Below are positions 30,001 to 42,400 of a stretch of DNA of 64,000 nucleotides, piece after piece. How positions within the stretch are numbered: position 1 is the stretch's first letter; each line of letters starts with the position of its first letter. The position numbers were made by a program, and so were the translations under genes. Source of the DNA: Closterium sp. Naga37s-1 (taxonomy: Eukaryota > Streptophyta > Zygnematophyceae > Desmidiales > Closteriaceae); contig CANJKZ010000981.1 of the NCBI GenBank assembly GCA_947471745.1, positions 1,197,173 through 1,261,172 of the forward strand, given 5' to 3'. The notes beneath the pieces were generated by a model. The model saw only the letters and a program-made list of their open reading frames with translations, made no database searches and was not told where the DNA came from.

Positions 30001-31971
30001 GTTTTATGCTCCCTGTGCTCTTCCCCCAGAGGTGACTTTTGAGTCGACTCAAAAGTCAGCAGGGAATGGCAAAGCGAGTGGTTTTATGCTCCCTGTGCTG
30101 TGCCCCCAGAGCTTCAGCAATGCCTGGTATGTTCCACCCTTACTTTGGAGTTTGGGGTTTTGGCTTGTTCGAACAGCAGCAACAGGGGCAGCAGCAGCAG
30201 GTGATGGCAAAGCGAGTGGTTTTATGCTCCCTGTGCTGTGCCCCCAGAGCTTCAGCAATGCCTGGTATGTTCCACCCTTACTTTGGAGTTTGGGGTTTTG
30301 GCTTGTTCGAACAGCAGCAACAGGGGCAGCAGCAGCAGGTGATGGCAAAGCGAGTGGTTTTATGCTCCCTGTGCTGTGCCCCCAGAGCTTCAGCAATGCC
30401 TGGTATGTTCCACCCTTACTTTGGAGTTTGGGGTTTTGGCTTGTTCGAACAGCAGCAACAGGGGCAGCAGCAGCAGGTGATGGCAAAGCGAGTGGTTTTA
30501 TGCTCCCTGTGCTCTTCCCCCAGAGGTGACTTTTGAGTCGACTCAAAAGTCAGCAGGGAATGGCAAAGCGAGTGGTTTTATGCTCCCTGTGCTGTGCCCC
30601 CAGAGCTTCAGCAATGCCTGGTATGTTCCACCCTTACTTTGGAGTTTGGGGTTTTGGCTTGTTCGAACAGCAGCAACAGGGGCAGCAGCAGCAGGTGATG
30701 GCAAAGCGAGTGGTTTTATGCTCCCTGTGCTCTTCCCCCAGAGGTGACTTTTGAGTCGACTCAAAAGTCAGCAGGGAATGGCAAAGCGAGTGGTTTTATG
30801 CTCCCTGTGCTGTGCTCCCAGAGCTTCAGCAATGCCTGGTATGTTCCACCCTTACTTTGGAGTTTGGGGTTTTGGCTTGTTCGAACAGCAGCAACAGGGG
30901 CAGCAGCAGCAGGTGATGGCAAAGCGAGTGGTTTTATGCTCCCTGTGCTCTTCCCCCAGAGGTGACTTTTGAGTCGACTCAAAAGTCAGCAGGGAATGGC
31001 AAAGCGAGTGGTTTTATGCTCCCTGTGCTGTGCCCCCAGAGCTTCAGCAATGCCTGGTATGTTCCACCCTTACTTTGGAGTTTGGGGTTTTGGCTTGTTC
31101 GAACAGCAGCAACAGGGGCAGCAGCAGCAGGTGATGGCAAAGCGAGTGGTTTTATGCTCCCTGTGCTCTTCCCCCAGAGGTGACTTTTGAGTCGACTCAA
31201 AAGTCAGCAGGGAATGGCAAAGCGAGTGGTTTTATGCTCCCTGTGCTGTGCCCCCAGAGCTTCAGCAATGCCTGGTATGTTCCACCCTTACTTTGGAGTT
31301 TGGGGTTTTGGCTTGTTCGAACAGCAGCAACAGGGGCAGCAGCAGCAGGTGATGGCAAAGCGAGTGGTTTTATGCTCCCTGTGCTGTGCCCCCAGAGCTT
31401 CAGCAATGCCTGGTATGTTCCACCCTTACTTTGGAGTTTGGGGTTTTGGCTTGTTCGAACAGCAGCAACAGGGGCAGCAGCAGCAGGTGATGGCAAAGCG
31501 AGTGGTTTTATGCTCCCTGTGCTCTTCCCCCAGAGGTGACTTTTGAGTCGACTCAAAAGTCAGCAGGGAATGGCAAAGCGAGTGGTTTTATGCTCCCTGT
31601 GCTGTGCCCCCAGAGGTTCAGCAATGCCTGGTATGTTCCACCCTTACTTTGGAGTTTGGGGTTTTGGCTTGTTCGAACAGCAGCAACAGGGGCAGCAGCA
31701 GCAGGTGATGGCAAAGCGAGTGGTTTGATGCTCCCTGTGCTCTTCCCCCAGAGGTGACTTTTGAGTCGACTCAAAAGTCAGCAGGGAATGGCAAAGCGAG
31801 TGGTTTTATGCTCCCTGTGCTGTGCCCCCAGAGCTTCAGCAATGCCTGGTATGTTCCACCCTTACTTTGGAGTTTGGGGTTTTGGCTTGTTCGAACAGCA
31901 GCAACAGGGACAGCAGCAGCAGGTGATGGCAAAGCGAGTGGTTTTATGCTCCCTGTGCTCTTCCCCCAGAG
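24052..31971 (+). repeat. Second pair of long-range duplicate segments, offset 7128 bp
   Basis: The order single short unit, then a unit with AGAGGTTCAGCAATG plus GTGGTTTGATGC, then a unit with CAGGGACAGCAG is found at 24052/24408/24626 and again at 31180/31536/31754. This shows segmental duplication inside the array. Confidence 0.75.
25498..30249 (+). repeat. Higher-order repeat of 2376 bp (nine long plus three short units)
   Basis: Marker variants recur at a constant offset of 2376 bp: the three-short-unit block with a CAACAACAG change (25498 and 27874), the palindrome with AAGTCGAC (26566 and 28942) and CCCCAGATGTGAC (26784 and 29160). The first two markers also occur, 1068 bp apart as here, at 17361 and 18429, so a third partial copy sits near the array's start. 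Confidence 0.8.
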
Positions 31972-33497
31972 GTGACTTTTGAGTCGACTCAAAAGTCAGC
32001 AGGGAATGGCAAAGCGAGTGGTTTTATGCTCCCTGTGCTGTGCCCCCAGAGCTTCAGCAATGCCTGGTATGTTCCACCCTTACTTTGGAGTTTGGGGTTT
32101 TGGCTTGTTCGAACAGCAGCAACAGGGGCAGCAGCAGCAGGTGATGGCAAAGCGAGTGGTTTTATGCTCCCTGTGCTCTTCCCCCAGAGGTGACTTTTGA
32201 GTCGACTCAAAAGTCAGCAGGGAATGGCAAAGCGAGTGGTTTTATGCTCCCTGTGCTGTGCCCCCAGAGCTTCAGCAATGCCTGGTATGTTCCACCCTTA
32301 CTTTGGAGTTTGGGGTTTTGGCTTGTTCGAACAGCAGCAACAGGGGCAGCAGCAGCAGGTGATGGCAAAGCGAGTGGTTTTATGCTCCCTGTGCTCTTCC
32401 CCCAGAGGTGACTTTTGAGTCGACTCAAAAGTCAGCAGGGAATGGCAAAGCGAGTGGTTTTATGCTCCCTGTGCTGTGCCCCCAGAGCTTCAGCAATGCC
32501 TGGTATGTTCCACCCTTACTTTGGAGTTTGGGGTTTTGGCTTGTTCGAACAGCAGCAACAGGGGCAGCAGCAGCAGGTGATGGCAAAGCGAGTGGTTTTA
32601 TGCTCCCTGTGCTCTTCCCCCAGAGGTGACTTTTGAGTCGACTCAAAAGTCAGCAGGGAATGGCAAAGCGAGTGGTTTTATGCTCCCTGTGCTGTGCCCC
32701 CAGAGCTTCAGCAATGCCTGGTATGTTCCACCCTTACTTTGGAGTTTGGGGTTTTGGCTTGTTCGAACAGCAGCAACAGGGGCAGCAGCAGCAGGTGATG
32801 GCAAAGCGAGTGGTTTTATGCTCCCTGTGCTCTTCCCCCAGAGGTGACTTTTGAGTCGACTCAAAAGTCAGCAGGGAATGGCAAAGCGAGTGGTTTTATG
32901 CTCCCTGTGCTGTGCCCCCAGAGCTTCAGCAATGCCTGGTATGTTCCACCCTTACTTTGGAGTTTGGGGTTTTGGCTTGTTCGAACAGCAGCAACAGGGG
33001 CAGCAGCAGCAGGTGATGGCAAAGCGAGTGGTTTTATGCTCCCTGTGCTCTTCCCCCAGAGGTGACTTTTGAGTCGACTCAAAAGTCAGCAGGGAATGGC
33101 AAAGCGAGTGGTTTTATGCTCCCTGTGCTGTGCCCCCAGAGGTTCAGCAATGCCTGGTATGTTCCACCCTTACTTTGGAGTTTGGGGTTTTGGCTTGTTC
33201 GAACAGCAGCAACAGGGGCAGCAGCAGCAGGTGATGGCAAAGCGAGTGGTTTTATGCTCCCTGTGCTCTTCCCCCAGAGGTGACTTTTGAGTCGACTCAA
33301 AAGTCAGCAGGGAATGGCAAAGCGAGTGGTTTTATGCTCCCTGTGCTGTGCCCCCAGAGCTTCAGCAATGCCTGGTATGTTCCACCCTTACTTTGGAGTT
33401 TGGGGTTTTGGCTTGTTCGAACAGCAGCAACAGGGGCAGCAGCAGCAGGTGATGGCAAAGCGAGTGGTTTTATGCTCCCTGTGCTCTTCCCCCAGAG

Positions 33498-36400
33498 GTG
33501 ACTTTTGAGTCGACTCAAAAGTCAGCAGGGAATGGCAAAGCGAGTGGTTTTATGCTCCCTGTGCTGTGCCCCCAGAGGTTCGGCAGTGCCTGGGATGTTC
33601 CACCCTCACTTTGGAGTTTGGGGTTTTGGCTTGTTCGAACAGCAGCAACAGGGGCAGCAGCAGCAGGTGATGGCAAAGCGAGTGGTTTTATGCTCCCTGT
33701 GCTCTTCCCCCAGAGGTGACTTTTGAGTCGACTCAAAAGTCAGCAGGGAATGGCAAAGCGAGTGGTTTTATGCTCCCTGTGCTGTGCCCCCAGAGGTTCG
33801 GCAGTGCCTGGGATGTTCCACCCTTACTTTGGAGTTTGGGGTTTTGGCTTGTTCGAACAGCAGCAACAGGGGCAGCAGCAGCAGGTGATGGCAAAGCGAG
33901 TGGTTTTATGCTCCCTGTGCTCTTCCCCCAGAGGTGACTTTTGAGTCGACTCAAAAGTCAGCAGGGAATGGCAAAGCGAGTGGTTTTATGCTCCCTGTGC
34001 TGTGCCCCCAGAGGTTCGGCAGTGCCTGGGATGTTCCACCCTTACTTTGGAGTTTGGGGTTTTGGCTTGTTCGAACAGCAGCAACAGGGGCAGCAGCAGC
34101 AGGTGATGGCAAAGCGAGTGGTTTTATGCTCCCTGTGCTCTTCCCCCAGAGGTGACTTTTGAGTCGACTCAAAAGTCAGCAGGGAATGGCAAAGCGAGTG
34201 GTTTTATGCTCCCTGTGCTGTGCCCCCAGAGGTTCGGCAGTGCCTGGGATGTTCCACCCTTACTTTGGAGTTTGGGGTTTTGGCTTGTTCGAACAGCAGC
34301 AACAGGGGCAGCAGCAGCAGGTGATGGCAAAGCGAGTGGTTTTATGCTCCCTGTGCTCTTCCCCCAGAGGTGACTTTTGAGTCGACTCAAAAGTCAGCAG
34401 GGAATGGCAAAGCGAGTGGTTTTATGCTCCCTGTGCTGTGCCCCCAGAGCTTCAGCAATGCCTGGTATGTTCCACCCTTACTTTGGAGTTTGGGGTTTTG
34501 GCTTGTTCGAACAGCAGCAACAGGGGCAGCAGCAGTAGGTGATGGCAAAGCGAGTGGTTTTATGCTCCCTGTGCTCTTCCCCCAGAGGTGACTTTTGAGT
34601 CGACTCAAAAGTCAGCAGGGAATGGCAAAGCGAGTGGTTTTATGCTCCCTGTGCTGTGCCCCCAGAGGTTCAGCAATGCCTGGTATGTTCCACCCTTACT
34701 TTGGAGTTTGGGGTTTTGGCTTGTTCGAACAGCAGCAACAGGGGCAGCAGCAGCAGGTGATGGCAAAGCGAGTGGTTTTATGCTCCCTGTGCTCTTCCCC
34801 CAGAGGTGACTTTTGAGTCGACTCAAAAGTCAGCAGGGAATGGCAAAGCGAGTGGTTTTATGCTCCCTGTGCTGTGCCCCCAGAGCTTCAGCAATGCCTG
34901 GTATGTTCCACCCTTACTTTGGAGTTTGGGGTTTTGGCTTGTTCGAACAGCAGCAACAGGGGCAGCAGCAGCAGGTGATGGCAAAGCGAGTAGTTTTATG
35001 CTCCCTGTGCTCTTCCCCCAGAGGTGACTTTTGAGTCAACTCAAAAGTCAGCAGGGAATGGCAAAGCGAGTGGTTTTATGCTCCCTGTGCTGTGCCCCCA
35101 GAGCTTCAGCAATGCCTGGTATGTTCCACCCTTACTTTGGAGTTTGGGGTTTTGGCTTGTTCGAACAGCAGCAACAGGGGCAGCAGCAGCAGGTGATGGC
35201 AAAGCGAGTGGTTTTATGCTCCCTGTGCTGTGCCCCCAGAGCTTCAGCAATGCCTGGTATGTTCCACCCTTACTTTGGAGTTTGGGGTTTTGGCTTGTTC
35301 GAACAGCAGCAACAGGGGCAGCAGCAGCAGGTGATGGCAAAGCGAGTGGTTTTATGCTCCCTGTGCTCTTCCCCCAGAGGTGACTTTTGAGTCGACTCAA
35401 AAGTCAGCAGGGAATGGCAAAGCGAGTGGTTTTATGCTCCCTGTGCTGTGCCCCCAGAGGTTCGGCAGTGCCTGGGATGTTCCACCCTTACTTTGGAGTT
35501 TGGGGTTTTGGCTTGTTCGAACAGCAGCAACAGGGGCAGCAGCAGCAGGTGATGGCAAAGCGAGTGGTTTTATGCTCCCTGTGCTCTTCCCCCAGAGGTG
35601 ACTTTTGAGTCGACTCAAAAGTCAGCAGGGAATGGCAAAGCGAGTGGTTTTATGCTCCCTGTGCTGTGCCCCCAGAGGTTCGGCAGTGCCTGGGATGTTC
35701 CACCCTTACTTTGGAGTTTGGGGTTTTGGCTTGTTCGAACAGCAGCAACAGGGGCAGCAGCAGCAGGTGATGGCAAAGCGAGTGGTTTTATGCTCCCTGT
35801 GCTCTTCCCCCAGAGGTGACTTTTGAGTCGACTCAAAAGTCAGCAGGGAATGGCAAAGCGAGTGGTTTTATGCTCCCTGTGCTGTGCCCCCAGAGGTTCG
35901 GCAGTGCCTGGGATGTTCCACCCTTACTTTGGAGTTTGGGGTTTTGGCTTGTTCGAACAGCAGCAACAGGGGCAGCAGCAGCAGGTGATGGCAAAGCGAG
36001 TGGTTTTATGCTCCCTGTGCTCTTCCCCCAGAGGTGACTTTTGAGTCGACTCAAAAGTCAGCAGGGAATGGCAAAGCGAGTGGTTTTATGCTCCCTGTGC
36101 TGTGCCCCCAGAGGTTCGGCAGTGCCTGGGATGTTCCACCCTTACTTTGGAGTTTGGGGTTTTGGCTTGTTCGAACAGCAGCAACAGGGGCAGCAGCAGC
36201 AGGTGATGGCAAAGCGAGTGGTTTTATGCTCCCTGTGCTCTTCCCCCAGAGGTGACTTTTGAGTCGACTCAAAAGTCAGCAGGGAATGGCAAAGCGAGTG
36301 GTTTTATGCTCCCTGTGCTGTGCCCCCAGAGGTTCGGCAGTGCCTGGGATGTTCCACCCTTACTTTGGAGTTTGGGGTTTTGGCTTGTTCGAACAGCAGC

Positions 36401-39400
36401 AACAGGGGCAGCAGCAGCAGGTGATGGCAAAGCGAGTGGTTTTATGCTCCCTGTGCTCTTCCCCCAGAGGTGACTTTTGAGTCGACTCAAAAGTCAGCAG
36501 GGAATGGCAAAGCGAGTGGTTTTATGCTCCCTGTGCTGTGCCCCCAGAGGTTCGGCAGTGCCTGGGATGTTCCACCCTTACTTTGGAGTTTGGGGTTTTG
36601 GCTTGTTCGAACAGCAGCAACAGGGGCAGCAGCAGCAGGTGATGGCAAAGCGAGTGGTTTTATGCTCCCTGTGCTCTTCCCCCAGAGGTGACTTTTGAGT
36701 CGACTCAAAAGTCAGCAGGGAATGGCAAAGCGAGTGGTTTTATGCTCCCTGTGCTGTGCCCCCAGAGGTTCGGCAGTGCCTGGGATGTTCCACCCTTACT
36801 TTGGAGTTTGGGGTTTTGGCTTGTTCGAACAGCAGCAACAGGGGCAGCAGCAGCAGGTGATGGCAAAGCGAGTGGTTTTATGCTCCCTGTGCTCTTCCCC
36901 CAGAGGTGACTTTTGAGTCGACTCAAAAGTCAGCAGGGAATGGCAAAGCGAGTGGTTTTATGCTCCCTGTGCTGTGCCCCCAGAGGTTCGGCAGTGCCTG
37001 GGATGTTCCACCCTTACTTTGGAGTTTGGGGTTTTGGCTTGTTCGAACAGCAGCAACAGGGGCAGCAGCAGCAGGTGATGGCAAAGCGAGTGGTTTTATG
37101 CTCCCTGTGCTCTTCCCCCAGAGGTGACTTTTGAGTCGACTCAAAAGTCAGCAGGGAATGGCAAAGCGAGTGGTTTTATGCTCCCTGTGCTGTGCCCCCA
37201 GAGGTTCGGCAGTGCCTGGGATGTTCCACCCTTACTTTGGAGTTTGGGGTTTTGGCTTGTTCGAACAGCAGCAACAGGGGCAGCAGCAGCAGGTGATGGC
37301 AAAGCGAGTGGTTTTATGCTCCCTGTGCTCTTCCCCCAGAGGTGACTTTTGAGTCGACTCAAAAGTCAGCAGGGAATGGCAAAGCGAGTGGTTTTATGCT
37401 CCCTGTGCTGTGCCCCCAGAGGTTCGGCAGTGCCTGGGATGTTCCACCCTTACTTTGGAGTTTGGGGTTTTGGCTTGTTCGAACAGCAGCAACAGGGGCA
37501 GCAGCAGCAGGTGATGGCAAAGCGAGTGGTTTTATGCTCCCTGTGCTCTTCCCCCAGAGGTGACTTTTGAGTCGACTCAAAAGTCAGCAGGGAATGGCAA
37601 AGCGAGTGGTTTTATGCTCCCTGTGCTGTGCCCCCAGAGCTTCAGCAATGCCTGGTATGTTCCACCCTTACTTTGGAGTTTGGGGTTTTGGCTTGTTCGA
37701 ACAGCAGCAACAGGGGCAGCAGCAGCAGGTGATGGCAAAGCGAGTGGTTTTATGCTCCCTGTGCTCTTCCCCCAGAGGTGACTTTTGAGTCGACTCAAAA
37801 GTCAGCAGGGAATGGCAAAGCGAGTGGTTTTATGCTCCCTGTGCTGTGCCCCCAGAGGTTCAGCAATGCCTGGTATGTTCCACCCTTACTTTGGAGTTTG
37901 GGGTTTTGGCTTGTTCGAACAGCAGCAACAGGGGCAGCAGCAGCAGGTGATGGCAAAGCGAGTGGTTTTATGCTCCCTGTGCTCTTCCCCCAGAGGTGAC
38001 TTTTGAGTCGACTCAAAAGTCAGCAGGGAATGGCAAAGCGAGTGGTTTTATGCTCCCTGTGCTGTGCCCCCAGAGCTTCAGCAATGCCTGGTATGTTCCA
38101 CCCTTACTTTGGAGTTTGGGGTTTTGGCTTGTTCGAACAGCAGCAACAGGGGCAGCAGCAGCAGGTGATGGCAAAGCGAGTAGTTTTATGCTCCCTGTGC
38201 TCTTCCCCCAGAGGTGACTTTTGAGTCGACTCAAAAGTCAGCAGGGAATGGCAAAGCGAGTGGTTTTATGCTCCCTGTGCTGTGCCCCCAGAGGTTCGGC
38301 AGTGCCTGGGATGTTCCACCCTTACTTTGGAGTTTGGGGTTTTGGCTTGTTCGAACAGCAGCAACAGGGGCAGCAGCAGCAGGTGATGGCAAAGCGAGTG
38401 GTTTTATGCTCCCTGTGCTCTTCCCCCAGAGGTGACTTTTGAGTCGACTCAAAAGTCAGCAGGGAATGGCAAAGCGAGTGGTTTTATGCTCCCTGTGCTG
38501 TGCCCCCAGAGGTTCGGCAGTGCCTGGGATGTTCCACCCTTACTTTGGAGTTTGGGGTTTTGGCTTGTTCGAACAGCAGCAACAGGGGCAGCAGCAGCAG
38601 GTGATGGCAAAGCGAGTGGTTTTATGCTCCCTGTGCTCTTCCCCCAGAGGTGACTTTTGAGTCGACTCAAAAGTCAGCAGGGAATGGCAAAGCGAGTGGT
38701 TTTATGCTCCCTGTGCTGTGCCCCCAGAGGTTCGGCAGTGCCTGGGATGTTCCACCCTTACTTTGGAGTTTGGGGTTTTGGCTTGTTCGAACAGCAGCAA
38801 CAGGGGCAGCAGCAGCAGGTGATGGCAAAGCGAGTGGTTTTATGCTCCCTGTGCTCTTCCCCCAGAGGTGACTTTTGAGTCGACTCAAAAGTCAGCAGGG
38901 AATGGCAAAGCGAGTGGTTTTATGCTCCCTGTGCTGTGCCCCCAGAGGTTCGGCAGTGCCTGGGATGTTCCACCCTTACTTTGGAGTTTGGGGTTTTGGC
39001 TTGTTCGAACAGCAGCAACAGGGGCAGCAGCAGCAGGTGATGGCAAAGCGAGTGGTTTTATGCTCCCTGTGCTCTTCCCCCAGAGGTGACTTTTGAGTCG
39101 ACTCAAAAGTCAGCAGGGAATGGCAAAGCGAGTGGTTTTATGCTCCCTGTGCTGTGCCCCCAGAGGTTCGGCAGTGCCTGGGATGTTCCACCCTTACTTT
39201 GGAGTTTGGGGTTTTGGCTTGTTCGAACAGCAGCAACAGGGGCAGCAGCAGCAGGTGATGGCAAAGCGAGTGGTTTTATGCTCCCTGTGCTCTTCCCCCA
39301 GAGGTGACTTTTGAGTCGACTCAAAAGTCAGCAGGGAATGGCAAAGCGAGTGGTTTTATGCTCCCTGTGCTGTGCCCCCAGAGGTTCGGCAGTGCCTGGG

Positions 39401-42400
39401 ATGTTCCACCCTTACTTTGGAGTTTGGGGTTTTGGCTTGTTCGAACAGCAGCAACAGGGGCAGCAGCAGCAGGTGATGGCAAAGCGAGTGGTTTTATGCT
39501 CCCTGTGCTCTTCCCCCAGAGGTGACTTTTGAGTCGACTCAAAAGTCAGCAGGGAATGGCAAAGCGAGTGGTTTTATGCTCCCTGTGCTGTGCCCCCAGA
39601 GCTTCAGCAATGCCTGGTATGTTCCACCCTTACTTTGGAGTTTGGGGTTTTGGCTTGTTCGAACAGCAGCAACAGGGGCAGCAGCAGCAGGTGATGGCAA
39701 AGCGAGTGGTTTTATGCTCCCTGTGCTCTTCCCCCAGAGGTGACTTTTGAGTCGACTCAAAAGTCAGCAGGGAATGGCAAAGCGAGTGGTTTTATGCTCC
39801 CTGTGCTGTGCCCCCAGAGGTTCGGCAGTGCCTGGGATGTTCCACCCTCACTTTGGAGTTTGGGGTTTTGGCTTGTTCGAACAGCAGCAACAGGGGCAGC
39901 AGCAGCAGGTGATGGCAAAGCGAGTGGTTTTATGCTCCCTGTGCTCTTCCCCCAGAGGTGACTTTTGAGTCGACTCAAAAGTCAGCAGGGAATGGCAAAG
40001 CGAGTGGTTTTATGCTCCCTGTGCTGTGCCCCCAGAGGTTCGGCAGTGCCTGGGATGTTCCACCCTTACTTTGGAGTTTGGGGTTTTGGCTTGTTCGAAC
40101 AGCAGCAACAGGGGCAGCAGCAGCAGGTGATGGCAAAGCGAGTGGTTTTATGCTCCCTGTGCTCTTCCCCCAGAGGTGACTTTTGAGTCGACTCAAAAGT
40201 CAGCAGGGAATGGCAAAGCGAGTGGTTTTATGCTCCCTGTGCTGTGCCCCCAGAGGTTCGGCAGTGCCTGGGATGTTCCACCCTTACTTTGGAGTTTGGG
40301 GTTTTGGCTTGTTCGAACAGCAGCAACAGGGGCAGCAGCAGCAGGTGATGGCAAAGCGAGTGGTTTTATGCTCCCTGTGCTCTTCCCCCAGAGGTGACTT
40401 TTGAGTCGACTCAAAAGTCAGCAGGGAATGGCAAAGCGAGTGGTTTTATGCTCCCTGTGCTGTGCCCCCAGAGCTTCAGCAATGCCTGGTATGTTCCACC
40501 CTTACTTTGGAGTTTGGGGTTTTGGCTTGTTCGAACAGCAGCAACAGGGGCAGCAGCAGCAGGTGATGGCAAAGCGAGTGGTTTTATGCTCCCTGTGCTC
40601 TTCCCCCAGAGGTGACTTTTGAGTCGACTCAAAAGTCAGCAGGGAATGGCAAAGCGAGTGGTTTTATGCTCCCTGTGCTGTGCCCCCAGAGGTTCAGCAA
40701 TGCCTGGTATGTTCCACCCTTACTTTGGAGTTTGGGGTTTTGGCTTGTTCGAACAGCAGCAACAGGGGCAGCAGCAGCAGGTGATGGCAAAGCGAGTGGT
40801 TTTATGCTCCCTGTGCTCTTCCCCCAGAGGTGACTTTTGAGTCGACTCAAAAGTCAGCAGGGAATGGCAAAGCGAGTGGTTTTATGCTCCCTGTGCTGTG
40901 CCCCCAGAGCTTCAGCAATGCCTGGTATGTTCCACCCTTACTTTGGAGTTTGGGGTTTTGGCTTGTTCGAACAGCAGCAACAGGGGCAGCAGCAGCAGGT
41001 GATGGCAAAGCGAGTAGTTTTATGCTCCCTGTGCTCTTCCCCCAGAGGTGACTTTTGAGTCGACTCAAAAGTCAGCAGGGAATGGCAAAGCGAGTGGTTT
41101 TATGCTCCCTGTGCTGTGCCCCCAGAGGTTCGGCAGTGCCTGGGATGTTCCACCCTTACTTTGGAGTTTGGGGTTTTGGCTTGTTCGAACAGCAGCAACA
41201 GGGGCAGCAGCAGCAGGTGATGGCAAAGCGAGTGGTTTTATGCTCCCTGTGCTCTTCCCCCAGAGGTGACTTTTGAGTCGACTCAAAAGTCAGCAGGGAA
41301 TGGCAAAGCGAGTGGTTTTATGCTCCCTGTGCTGTGCCCCCAGAGGTTCGGCAGTGCCTGGGATGTTCCACCCTTACTTTGGAGTTTGGGGTTTTGGCTT
41401 GTTCGAACAGCAGCAACAGGGGCAGCAGCAGCAGGTGATGGCAAAGCGAGTGGTTTTATGCTCCCTGTGCTCTTCCCCCAGAGGTGACTTTTGAGTCGAC
41501 TCAAAAGTCAGCAGGGAATGGCAAAGCGAGTGGTTTTATGCTCCCTGTGCTGTGCCCCCAGAGGTTCGGCAGTGCCTGGGATGTTCCACCCTTACTTTGG
41601 AGTTTGGGGTTTTGGCTTGTTCGAACAGCAGCAACAGGGGCAGCAGCAGCAGGTGATGGCAAAGCGAGTGGTTTTATGCTCCCTGTGCTCTTCCCCCAGA
41701 GGTGACTTTTGAGTCGACTCAAAAGTCAGCAGGGAATGGCAAAGCGAGTGGTTTTATGCTCCCTGTGCTGTGCCCCCAGAGGTTCGGCAGTGCCTGGGAT
41801 GTTCCACCCTTACTTTGGAGTTTGGGGTTTTGGCTTGTTCGAACAGCAGCAACAGGGGCAGCAGCAGCAGGTGATGGCAAAGCGAGTGGTTTTATGCTCC
41901 CTGTGCTCTTCCCCCAGAGGTGACTTTTGAGTCGACTCAAAAGTCAGCAGGGAATGGCAAAGCGAGTGGTTTTATGCTCCCTGTGCTGTGCCCCCAGAGG
42001 TTCGGCAGTGCCTGGGATGTTCCACCCTTACTTTGGAGTTTGGGGTTTTGGCTTGTTCGAACAGCAGCAACAGGGGCAGCAGCAGCAGGTGATGGCAAAG
42101 CGAGTGGTTTTATGCTCCCTGTGCTCTTCCCCCAGAGGTGACTTTTGAGTCGACTCAAAAGTCAGCAGGGAATGGCAAAGCGAGTGGTTTTATGCTCCCT
42201 GTGCTGTGCCCCCAGAGGTTCGGCAGTGCCTGGGATGTTCCACCCTTACTTTGGAGTTTGGGGTTTTGGCTTGTTCGAACAGCAGCAACAGGGGCAGCAG
42301 CAGCAGGTGATGGCAAAGCGAGTGGTTTTATGCTCCCTGTGCTCTTCCCCCAGAGGTGACTTTTGAGTCGACTCAAAAGTCAGCAGGGAATGGCAAAGCG

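Larger units (their letters stand above)
17530..35250 (+). repeat. Interspersed 138-bp units lacking the palindrome
   Basis: Blocks of units without the palindrome and one 55-bp copy: three units at 17530-17943; two each within 19519-20016, 20667-21164, 22032-22529 and 30032-30529; one each in 24052-24411, 31180-31539 and 35024-35383; three each in 25498-26133 and 27874-28509. That makes about 20, all left of 35.4 kb. Each is exactly 80 bp shorter than the long unit. Since 138 is a multiple of three, frames stay open through these blocks. Confidence 0.9.
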
